DNA of 5,934 nt, taken from contig JABMDE010000071.1 in the NCBI GenBank assembly GCA_015904055.1, forward strand, positions 18,423 to 24,356, in the 5' to 3' direction. Positions 1-5,341 of the stretch are shown in pieces. The translations under genes were made by a program, and so were the position numbers. The stretch comes from Nitrospira sp. Lineage in GTDB: Bacteria > Nitrospirota > Nitrospiria > Nitrospirales > Nitrospiraceae. Below the pieces are notes generated by a model. It did no database searches. It was given only the letters and a program-made list of their open reading frames with translations, and was not told where the DNA came from. Position 1 is the stretch's first letter. Every line of letters starts with the position of its first letter.

Positions 1-299
1 CCCGCGCACATGGGACAGGGCTCCAAAGTCACATAGAGCGTGGTGCCAGTGAGCCGCCAACTATGCAACAGCTCAGCCGCCTGTCGAATAACGATCAGTT
101 CCGCATGAGCTGTCGGATCTTGCGAGGTTTCCCGGTTGTTGTGCGCGGAGGCCAGCACCTGCCCCTCGTGTACAAGGACTGCGGCGATCGGCACTTCGCC
201 GGCTGCCGGCGCCAGCGCCGCCTGCTGAAGGGCCATGTGCATAAACTGGAGATCGTGATCGTGTGGCTGCTGCATGGGGCTCGGATCGTGCGGGATCAT
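1..299 (-). CDS. tadA: tRNA-specific adenosine deaminase TadA, N-terminal part (cut by window edge)
   Basis: Cytoplasmic zinc deaminase that converts adenosine 34 of the tRNA-Arg anticodon to inosine. Only the first 99 codons are inside the window; the family is about 150-170 residues, so roughly 60 are missing beyond base 1. Visible motifs: GEVPIAAVLV (residues 34-43), the catalytic DPTAHAE (61-67, zinc ligand His65 and proton-shuttle Glu67) and LEPCPMCA at 92-99 with the other two zinc ligands Cys95 and Cys98. These match the E. coli TadA pattern closely and distinguish it from cytidine or guanine deaminases, as does the TAHAE context. The ATG at 299 lies 5 nt after the anti-sigma stop, suggesting co-transcription and coupling; an ATG at 275 is an alternative. 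Neither has a good Shine-Dalgarno. Linkage to the sigma operon may be only positional. Confidence 0.93.
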   Translation of the reverse strand, partial: MIPHDPSPMQQPHDHDLQFMHMALQQAALAPAAGEVPIAAVLVHEGQVLASAHNNRETSQDPTAHAELIVIRQAAELLHSWRLTGTTLYVTLEPCPMCA

Positions 300-304
300 G
301 CGGG

Positions 305-1297
305 CTAGGGCAATTGATCGGAAAGATAGATCGGGCCTGAGAGTTCGGAGCGTCCGCCGGCCGGCTCGAGGCTGACGACAAATTTCTTAGCATTGTTGAA
401 GTTGGGCAAGGGGGTGACGAACAAGTGAGAGGTTTCTCCGCTGCCCACCTGGAATATGCCGGCACTCAAAGGTTTCTCATAGATGGCCCACACCTGATAC
501 GTCGCCCCATCCGGACAGGCAGGGAGATTGACTGAATAGAGCCATGCTTTCTTCGTTCGGGCATCGAACAGGAGCATGCCCGACGCGGGCTTCGCCATCG
601 TCGTGCCGGCCATAGGGATTGCTTTGACGTCCGGGGTGCGCAGCAAAATGGCCAGTTCATCCTGCGGCGCCCGCACCGGCGGCCCGCCTCGCAGAGCGAG
701 TTGTGCCTGAGTATCATCCAATTCAGCCTCACGCTGGATCAATTGGTCTTTCAGGGCTGCCACGTCAGACGTTCGGCGTTGGAGGTCCTCCCGTGACGCG
801 GTAAGAGATCGCTCACGCTCGGCGAGGGCGGATCTGGTTCGGTCTAACTCAGTGTGTAGTTGCGCCAGCTTTGTCGTGTCATCGGCCATTTGAGTGTAGG
901 AATTCCATGCGAGGTAGCCGCCGCCGGTGAGGAGGGCGAGGAGGACGACTCCTGTCACCCAGGCAAACAACGAGGCGGGGGTCGGATCATCCGGCGGAAA
1001 AAGATGATTCATCCATTCGCCTGGCTCGAGGCTTGGCTTATTCGGTGGTTGAGTGACAGGTTCTGCGGCGGCGGCCGGTGTTCGCGCCGCCATAATCTTG
1101 GCCTTTATGACGCGGGATGGCTGTGTGAGGGGGAGACTGAACGGGAGAAGAACGGCCACCGACTGATGTTCCTTGAGGGTGGCGTGGCAGGCGAGACACC
1201 CGGAGAGCAAATGAGCCTCAAGCACTTGCCGTTCGGTCCGTTCCAAGGCTCCAACGGCGTACAAGGGGACAGCATCTTCTAATTCTTCGTGCGTCAT
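305..1297 (-). CDS. RskA-type membrane anti-sigma factor with coiled-coil spacer
   Basis: Predicted inhibitor of the adjacent ECF sigma factor, holding it at the membrane. Counting from the ATG at 1297 (330 residues): N-terminal anti-sigma domain at about 1-60 with the typical LYAVGALE segment and a zinc-type motif His29-x4-Cys34-x2-Cys37; one membrane helix at about 110-131 (VTGVVLLALL core); a charged heptad-rich coiled coil at about 135-202; and a C-terminal RskA domain at about 213-327, including TYQVWAIYEKPLSAGIF and VSLEPAGG. Known RskA-like proteins are around 230 residues, so the coiled coil accounts for the extra length. The ATG overlaps the sigma stop as ATGA, a classic translational coupling; a TTG at 1324 would add nine residues but lies inside the sigma gene and is less likely. 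This is the only complete anti-sigma gene here; the duplication left just a stub of it elsewhere. Its cognate signal is unknown. Confidence 0.88.
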   Translation of the reverse strand: MTHEELEDAVPLYAVGALERTERQVLEAHLLSGCLACHATLKEHQSVAVLLPFSLPLTQPSRVIKAKIMAARTPAAAAEPVTQPPNKPSLEPGEWMNHLFPPDDPTPASLFAWVTGVVLLALLTGGGYLAWNSYTQMADDTTKLAQLHTELDRTRSALAERERSLTASREDLQRRTSDVAALKDQLIQREAELDDTQAQLALRGGPPVRAPQDELAILLRTPDVKAIPMAGTTMAKPASGMLLFDARTKKAWLYSVNLPACPDGATYQVWAIYEKPLSAGIFQVGSGETSHLFVTPLPNFNNAKKFVVSLEPAGGRSELSGPIYLSDQLP

Positions 1298-1908
1298 AAC
1301 GAGCCGGTCTGATCCCAATAGCAACGCAATGCGTCGTGTAGTTTGGACATGCCCAGTTTGATGCGCGTCTTCACGGCGTCCAGCGGCTCATTGAGCCGCG
1401 CTGCGATTTCCGCCCGGGACAGCCCCTCATAATAGGCCAGTTCGATGGCCTGCTGTTGAGGTCGTGGCAAATTGGCCCATGCCCCGCTGACCAGGCTCTT
1501 GAGTTCTTGATCGGCGTGCGATCCAAATGAGCTGGAACTGCGGTCTGCGCCAGTCGGTGCCAACGGGCTCGTGTGCAGTTCACCGGCTTGGTGGTGGGGA
1601 CGAGCGCCACGTATGCGCAATCGGTCTATGGCCCGACTGTGTGTCAGGGTAATGAGCCACGCGATAGGCGTGCCTCGCCCGACGTCGTAGCGCGCGACCT
1701 TTCGCCAGATTTCAAGATACACCTCTTGCAGAAGTTCTGCGGCGTCTTCACGGTTGCCCAGAATTCGTATGGCCAGGCTGTAGAGCAATGTGCAGGATTG
1801 GTCGTAGAGCTGGCTGAAGGCCTGGTGGTCTCCCTTCGCCACACGGGCCATCAGTTTGGGGTCAATGGTCGATGCAGCGAGCTGTGCCTGTTGTAATGGA
1901 CCATCCAT
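1294..1908 (-). CDS. ECF RNA polymerase sigma factor, SigK-like (copy A)
   Basis: Extracytoplasmic-function sigma factor that directs RNA polymerase to a small regulon. Of 204 residues, region 2 spans about 31-98 (FSQLYDQ start, DAAELLQEVYLEIW core at 55-68, DRLR end), followed by a poorly conserved Ser/His-rich linker (about 100-135). Region 4 spans about 137-190 with a helix-turn-helix at 164-190 (SRAEIAARLNEP). Start choice: an ATG three codons upstream (1917) exists, but the same position is ACG in copy B, whereas the ATG at 1908 is kept in both; neither has a clear Shine-Dalgarno. The stop overlaps the anti-sigma start as ATGA. It differs from copy B at 7-8 residues, mostly in the linker (about 96% identical). 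Because it sits directly before the intact anti-sigma gene, this copy is the best candidate for the regulated partner. Confidence 0.92.
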   Translation of the reverse strand: MDGPLQQAQLAASTIDPKLMARVAKGDHQAFSQLYDQSCTLLYSLAIRILGNREDAAELLQEVYLEIWRKVARYDVGRGTPIAWLITLTHSRAIDRLRIRGARPHHQAGELHTSPLAPTGADRSSSSFGSHADQELKSLVSGAWANLPRPQQQAIELAYYEGLSRAEIAARLNEPLDAVKTRIKLGMSKLHDALRCYWDQTGSL

Positions 1909-2025
1909 AGATATCATCTGTTCGGTGCGAACACGCAGAGTGTGGCGACGACAAGAACTATATACCTACCGGATGGATCGGGCAAAAGGATATGTGAAAT
2001 ACGGATGGCGTTCGGTCGCTGAGTT
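1909..2025 (-). promoter_or_regulatory. Conserved intergenic region upstream of sigma copy A (possible promoter)
   Basis: 117 bp between the glycosyltransferase stop and the sigma start. Bases 1935-2012 (78 bp) are identical to the matching stretch in copy B although the rest of the units differ at about 5%, which is compatible with a selected regulatory region. On the minus strand there are two CCATCC hexamers (1976-1971 and 2008-2003); from memory CCATCC resembles the -35 element described for mycobacterial SigK promoters. A TATATA (1964-1959) with TTGCCC 15 nt upstream is a poor sigma-70 alternative. No clear -10 element for the ECF model is visible, and no terminator hairpin is seen, so read-through from upstream is likely. 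Confidence 0.3.
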
Positions 2026-3105
2026 TCAGAAAAACCGTGCTACGCGGGAAGCCGCTTCTTCCGCTCCTGTCGCAGCTGCAGGCGTTGTCGGCATTGGAAG
2101 ATTGAGTGCTGATTGGATTGCAGGTTCCCATCGCCCGCGGACAAAATCATCTTTGGTCAGCTCCACTCCGCGTCCATGCCGATGGAGATAGTCTACAAGC
2201 GACTGTTCATCGGCAAAGTTATATCGACGGACATAGACGAGCGGTGTGCCAAGTGCGACGGCTTCAACCAGAGTGCCATACCCCGGCTTAGTCAGAATGA
2301 GATCGACGGACGCCAGCAGCGTCTTAAATGAGAGCGGCAGAGATTTCGTAGAGATGAATCGAGCGCTGTCCGAAGGAATGGGCCCGTCGAAGAGGAAGCG
2401 ATAGCGGGTCAGCGGTTCAAGTTGCGCAAAGGGAAGTGAAGCCTGGGGTATTCCGCCGAATCCGACGAGCACGGTCCGCTCCCCTGGAGCGAGGCGCACA
2501 AGCGCGGCAAGCTGTTCTCGGGCTGAGGCTGTCGGCTCGGCGATCGGTCCGATGTCGAGGAGAGACGGAAAGAGTTCCATCTTCGGAGCAGGAGTGATGC
2601 GTAGCGCGAGATCGGCCTTGGTATAGGCCTGTCGAATTGATTGGAGCAGTGTCTGTCCGGCGATGTCAGGCGGCGCCGGGTATTCCGAGAGAATCAGGTC
2701 CCAGGTGAAGCTGACAAGGGCGACGGTGGGAATAGCGGCCTGTGCTCCGGCTGCCACGGCCAAGTATGGCGTGTCCGCCAGGATCATGTCAGGACGGGCG
2801 GCGCGCATCGCCTCGACCTCCGCGTGGATCCGGTCGTCCCATGTGAGGTGAAACCGGTTGTGTTCGCGCCAGGTGGCGTCCACATCGATCGTCAGCGGAC
2901 CGTTCTGAATACAGCCGACATCCTGTTGGACTGCGCTCAACTCCCACGGAACGGTCAGGCGGTGTTCGAAGAATGAGGCAGGGACCATTGTTCGCAGCAG
3001 CACGCGGAGATTGGGAACAAGCCGGCCCAGGGCATTGAGCACAGGCACCACTTGCGCAGCGTGACCGAATCCGTGTGCTGAGATTGCAGCCCAGAGCAGA
3101 GGCAT
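2026..3105 (-). CDS. GT-B fold glycosyltransferase-like protein, L-arabinokinase N-domain/MurG-like (copy A)
   Basis: Probable cytoplasmic glycosyltransferase using a nucleotide-activated sugar; donor and acceptor cannot be told from sequence. Of 359 residues, the N-terminal Rossmann half opens immediately with the glycine motif HGFGHAAQVVPVLNAL (11-26), typical of this family, and includes ADTPYLA (110-116) and FTWDLILSEYP (133-143). The C-terminal half has VLVGFGGIPQ (212-221) and the donor-site segment LTKPGYGTLVEAVALG (271-286) followed by PLVYVRR (288-294) and DEQ. The HGFGH, SFTWD, KxGYGT and VRR order is the same as in the N-terminal domain of plant L-arabinokinase, which is why I place it there rather than in MurG proper. 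No signal peptide or membrane helix. The ATG at 3105 has no obvious Shine-Dalgarno but the fold starts at once, so a longer protein is unlikely. 20 residues differ from copy B; all motifs above are unchanged except neutral neighbours. Confidence 0.8.
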   Translation of the reverse strand: MPLLWAAISAHGFGHAAQVVPVLNALGRLVPNLRVLLRTMVPASFFEHRLTVPWELSAVQQDVGCIQNGPLTIDVDATWREHNRFHLTWDDRIHAEVEAMRAARPDMILADTPYLAVAAGAQAAIPTVALVSFTWDLILSEYPAPPDIAGQTLLQSIRQAYTKADLALRITPAPKMELFPSLLDIGPIAEPTASAREQLAALVRLAPGERTVLVGFGGIPQASLPFAQLEPLTRYRFLFDGPIPSDSARFISTKSLPLSFKTLLASVDLILTKPGYGTLVEAVALGTPLVYVRRYNFADEQSLVDYLHRHGRGVELTKDDFVRGRWEPAIQSALNLPMPTTPAAATGAEEAASRVARFF

Positions 3106-3216
3106 GTTTAGAAGAGGTGAAACGTGAGAGGTGAAACGTGAAGCGCGAGCTGATTGGGATGGAGAAGCATGCAGAAGCGCACTGCTATCCTACTAATGTG
3201 TGTGTTTTAACTCAGC
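3106..3216 (-). promoter_or_regulatory. Leader region of glycosyltransferase copy A
   Basis: 111 bp between the truncated small gene and the glycosyltransferase. It holds a degenerate direct repeat next to the start codon (3115-3142) and, on the minus strand, a CCATCC hexamer at 3162-3157, the same hexamer found upstream of the sigma gene. Eight substitutions separate it from the copy B leader, so as a whole it is not strongly conserved. No terminator or convincing -10 box is seen. Confidence 0.2.
3115..3142. repeat. Degenerate 14-bp direct repeat (GTGAAACGTGA type), copy A
   Basis: Two adjacent 14-bp units, aggtgaaacgtgag and aggtgaaacgtgaa, match at 13 of 14 positions and lie 10 bp before the glycosyltransferase ATG. 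They resemble the GTGAAACGTGAA low-complexity repeats I associate with intergenic DNA of Nitrospira-like genomes; that association is from memory. Confidence 0.6.
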
Positions 3217-3378
3217 TCAACTGGTGGAATGGTCCGATTCCATCGGGGCGATGTTGTACAACAATTCAAGATCAAATTCCTCGACCAATTCGTTGAATGC
3301 GCGGGTTCCCATATCGGAGCGCACTTCAGCCATCACGAGGTCAATGGCCGGGGCGGCATGCTGTCCATATTGTGTCAC
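3217..3378 (-). pseudogene. 5'-truncated copy of the small acidic protein gene (copy A)
   Basis: In-frame remnant of the gene that is complete at 5342-5566. The duplication junction at 3379/3380 removed the first 13 codons together with the Shine-Dalgarno; the remaining frame (53 codons to the TGA at 3219-3217) is open and differs from copy B only by one substitution (Arg instead of His after MGT) and by lacking the 8-residue expansion. A GTG at 3378, formed from the native Val14 codon, overlaps the stop of the anti-sigma stub as GTGA, so translation by re-initiation is conceivable. I call it a pseudogene because its natural start is gone; expression is not excluded. Confidence 0.75.
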
Positions 3379-3422
3379 GCGGCGTACAAGGGGACAGCAT
3401 CTTCCAATTCTTCGTGCGTCAT
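3375..3422 (-). pseudogene. 15-codon remnant of the anti-sigma gene at the duplication junction
   Basis: Starts with the same ATGA overlap with the sigma stop as the intact anti-sigma gene and encodes its first 14 residues (MTHEELEDAVPLYA), then Ala and a TGA as the sequence crosses the junction into the beheaded small gene. It lacks the zinc motif, membrane helix and RskA domain, so it cannot act as an anti-sigma factor. It shows where the left end of the duplicated segment was copied from (base 1255 of the intact locus). Confidence 0.9.
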
Positions 3423-4033
3423 AACGAGCCGGTCTGATCCCAATAGCAGCGCAATGCGTCGTGTAGTTTGGACATGCCCAGTTTGATGCGCGTTTTCACG
3501 GCGTCCAGCGGCTCATTGAGCCGCGCTGCGATTTCCGCCCGGGACAGTCCCTCATAATAGGCCAGTTCGATGGCCTGCTGTTGAGGTTGTGGCAAATTGG
3601 CCCATGCCCCGCTGACCAGGCTCTTAAGTTCTTGATCGGCGTGCGATCCAAATGGACTAGCACTGCGGTCTGCGCCAGTCGGTGCCAACGGGCTCGTGAG
3701 TGGTTCACCGGCTTGGTGGTGGGGACGAGCGCCACGCATGCGCAATCGGTCTATGGCGCGACTGTGTGTCAGGGTAATGAGCCACGCGATCGGCGTGCCT
3801 CGCCCGACGTCATAGCGCGCGACCTTTCTCCAGATTTCGAGATACACCTCTTGCAGAAGTTCTGCGGCATCTTCACGGCTGCCAAGAATCCGTATGGCCA
3901 GGCTGTAGAGCAATGTGCAGGATTGGTCATAGAGCTGGCTGAAGGCCTGGTGGTCCCCCTTCGCCACGCGGGCCATCAGTTTGGGGTCAATGGTCGATGC
4001 TGCGAGCTGTGCCTGTTGTAATGGACCATCCAT
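3419..4033 (-). CDS. ECF RNA polymerase sigma factor, SigK-like (copy B, without its own anti-sigma)
   Basis: Second copy of the ECF sigma factor, 204 residues, with the same region 2 and region 4 layout as copy A and an identical helix-turn-helix segment. Differences from copy A: Asn52 to Ser, Ile99 to Met, Leu-His to Pro-Leu at 111-112, two changes in the Ser-rich linker (RSSSSFG to RSASPFG), and Arg149 to Gln. All but a few lie in the interdomain linker, so DNA recognition is probably unchanged. About 26 base differences over 615 by hand count, mostly synonymous, indicate the frame has been kept under selection. The ATG at 4033 is the only in-frame ATG near the start; the upstream ATG of copy A is ACG here. 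Directly downstream is only a stub of the anti-sigma gene, so control would depend on the anti-sigma encoded after copy A. Confidence 0.9.
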   Translation of the reverse strand: MDGPLQQAQLAASTIDPKLMARVAKGDHQAFSQLYDQSCTLLYSLAIRILGSREDAAELLQEVYLEIWRKVARYDVGRGTPIAWLITLTHSRAIDRLRMRGARPHHQAGEPLTSPLAPTGADRSASPFGSHADQELKSLVSGAWANLPQPQQQAIELAYYEGLSRAEIAARLNEPLDAVKTRIKLGMSKLHDALRCYWDQTGSL

Positions 4034-4150
4034 AGATGCCGTCTGTTCGGTACGAACATGCAGAGTGTGGCGACGACAAGAACTATATACCTACCGGATG
4101 GATCGGGCAAAAGGATATGTGAAATACGGATGGCGTTTGGTCGCGGAGTT
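4034..4150 (-). promoter_or_regulatory. Conserved intergenic region upstream of sigma copy B (possible promoter)
   Basis: Counterpart of 1909-2025. Bases 4060-4137 are identical to copy A; the seven differences are confined to the edges. It keeps both CCATCC hexamers on the minus strand (4101-4096 and 4133-4128) and the TATATA box. Same weak promoter evidence as in copy A. Confidence 0.3.
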
Positions 4151-5230
4151 TCAGAAAAACCGTGCTACGTGGGAAGCCGCTTCCTCCGCTCCTGTCGCGG
4201 CCGCCGGCGCTGTCGGCATTGGAAGATTGAATGCTGATTGGATTGCAGGTTCCCATCGCCCGCGGACAAAATCCTCTGTGGCCAGCTCCACCCCGCGTCC
4301 ATGCTGATGGAGATAGTCTACGAGCGACTGTTCATCGGCAAAGTTATAGCGACGGACATAGACGAGCGGGATGCCAAGTGCGACGGCTTCAACCAGAGTG
4401 CCATATCCGGGCTTTGTCAGAATGAGATCGACGGACGCCAGCAGCGTCTTAAATGAAAGCGGCAGAGATTTCGTAGAGATGAATCGAGTACTGTCCGAAG
4501 GAATGGGCCCGTCGAAGAGGAAGCGATAGCCGGTCAGCGGTTCAAGTTGCGCAAAGGGAAGTGAAGCCTGGGGTATCCCGCCGAATCCGACGAGCACGGT
4601 CCGCTCCCCTGGAGCGAGGCGCACAAGCGCAGCAAGCTGTGCTCGGGCTGAGGCTGCCGGCTCGGCGATCGGTCCGATGTCGATGAGAGACGGAAAGCGT
4701 TCCATCTTTGGAGCAGGAGTGATGCGCAGCGTGAGATCGGCTTTGGCATAGGCCTGTCGAATTGATTGGAGCAGTGTCTGTCCGGCGATGTCAGGCGGCG
4801 CCGGATATTCCGAGAGAATCAGGTCCCAGGTGAAACTGGCAAGGGCGACGGTGGGAATAGCGGCCTGTGCGCCGGCTGCTATGGCCAAGTACGGCGTGTC
4901 CGCTAGGATCATGTCAGGACGGGCGGCGCGCATCGCCTCGACCTCCGCGTGGATCCGGTCGTCCCATGTGAGGTGAAAGCGGTTGTGTGCGCGCCAGGTG
5001 GCGTCCACATCGATCGTCAGCGGGCCGTTCTGAATGCAGCCGACATCCTGTTGGACCGCGCTCAACTCCCAAGGAATCGTAAGGCGGTGTTCGAAGAACG
5101 AGGCCGGGACCATTGTTCGCAGCAGCACGCGGAGATTGGGAACGAGCCGGCCCAGGGCATTGAGCACAGGCACTACTTGCGCAGCGTGACCGAATCCGTG
5201 TGCTGAGATTGCAGCCCAGAGCAGAGGCAT
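4151..5230 (-). CDS. GT-B fold glycosyltransferase-like protein (copy B)
   Basis: Second copy of the 359-residue glycosyltransferase-like protein, 339 of 359 residues identical to copy A, with about 55 base differences over 1080 by hand count. The HGFGH motif (11-15), FTWD (133-136), GFGG (215-218), KPGYGT (273-278) and VRR (292-294) are all retained, so it should be active if copy A is. Replacements are spread through the protein, with a small cluster at 317-319 (TKD to ATE) near the C-terminus and some non-conservative ones (Leu178 to Arg, Arg234 to Gly, Glu81 and Glu197 to Ala). Roughly 20 of the 55 changes alter the protein, a pattern of purifying but not strict selection. This copy follows the intact small acidic gene by 111 bp and is probably the one in the native operon position. 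No Shine-Dalgarno is visible before the ATG. Confidence 0.8.
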   Translation of the reverse strand: MPLLWAAISAHGFGHAAQVVPVLNALGRLVPNLRVLLRTMVPASFFEHRLTIPWELSAVQQDVGCIQNGPLTIDVDATWRAHNRFHLTWDDRIHAEVEAMRAARPDMILADTPYLAIAAGAQAAIPTVALASFTWDLILSEYPAPPDIAGQTLLQSIRQAYAKADLTLRITPAPKMERFPSLIDIGPIAEPAASARAQLAALVRLAPGERTVLVGFGGIPQASLPFAQLEPLTGYRFLFDGPIPSDSTRFISTKSLPLSFKTLLASVDLILTKPGYGTLVEAVALGIPLVYVRRYNFADEQSLVDYLHQHGRGVELATEDFVRGRWEPAIQSAFNLPMPTAPAAATGAEEAASHVARFF

Positions 5231-5239
5231 ATTTAGAAG

Positions 5240-5267
5240 ACGTGAAACGTGAGACGTGAAATGTGAA
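5240..5267. repeat. Degenerate 14-bp direct repeat (GTGAAACGTGA type), copy B
   Basis: Units acgtgaaacgtgag and acgtgaaatgtgaa match at 12 of 14 positions. Compared with copy A, the second base of each unit is c instead of g in both repeats, and one unit has an extra c-to-t change. It lies in the 111-bp leader 5231-5341, which also has the CCATCC hexamer on the minus strand (5287-5282) and nothing else I can assign. Confidence 0.55.
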
Positions 5268-5341
5268 GCGCGAGCTGATTGGGATGGAGAAGCATGCAGA
5301 AGCGCACGGCTATCCTACTAATGTGTGCGTGTTAACGCAGC

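Larger units (their letters stand above)
1255..3379. repeat. Tandem duplication, unit A (2125 bp)
   Basis: Contains the first 14 codons of the intact anti-sigma gene, sigma copy A, its intergenic region, glycosyltransferase copy A and the beheaded small gene. It aligns without gaps to unit B at an offset of 2125, apart from the 24-bp expansion in B. Hand count gives about 100 substitutions (about 95% identity). The left end is where copy 2 stops matching upstream of cggcgtacaagg. Confidence 0.97.

Noticed and set aside
73..465. 130-residue minus-strand reading frame
   Set aside because: It overlaps the anti-sigma C-terminal domain and tadA in a third frame, is rich in Arg/Ser/Pro as expected of shadow frames in GC-rich DNA, and has no family features.
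860..1282. 140-residue plus-strand reading frame and other plus-strand frames up to 146 residues
   Set aside because: They lie antisense within the anti-sigma, sigma, glycosyltransferase and small genes. Where they fall in the duplicated unit they recur only because the genes do, with altered starts and lengths, and show no recognisable domain.
1294..1917. Three-codon longer start for sigma copy A
   Set aside because: The upstream ATG is ACG in copy B, whereas the ATG at 1908/4033 is conserved in both.
3160..3180. Possible hairpin around agaagcatgcagaagc upstream of the glycosyltransferase
   Set aside because: The arms are a direct repeat of agaagc, not inverted; only the short gcatgc palindrome could pair, and no T-run follows.
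1255..3379. Tandem duplication as a simple assembly artefact of identical repeats
   Set aside because: The units differ at about 5% with intact frames and a junction without a long shared word. A strain-mix misjoin is not fully excluded without reads, so the check is listed with the finding.
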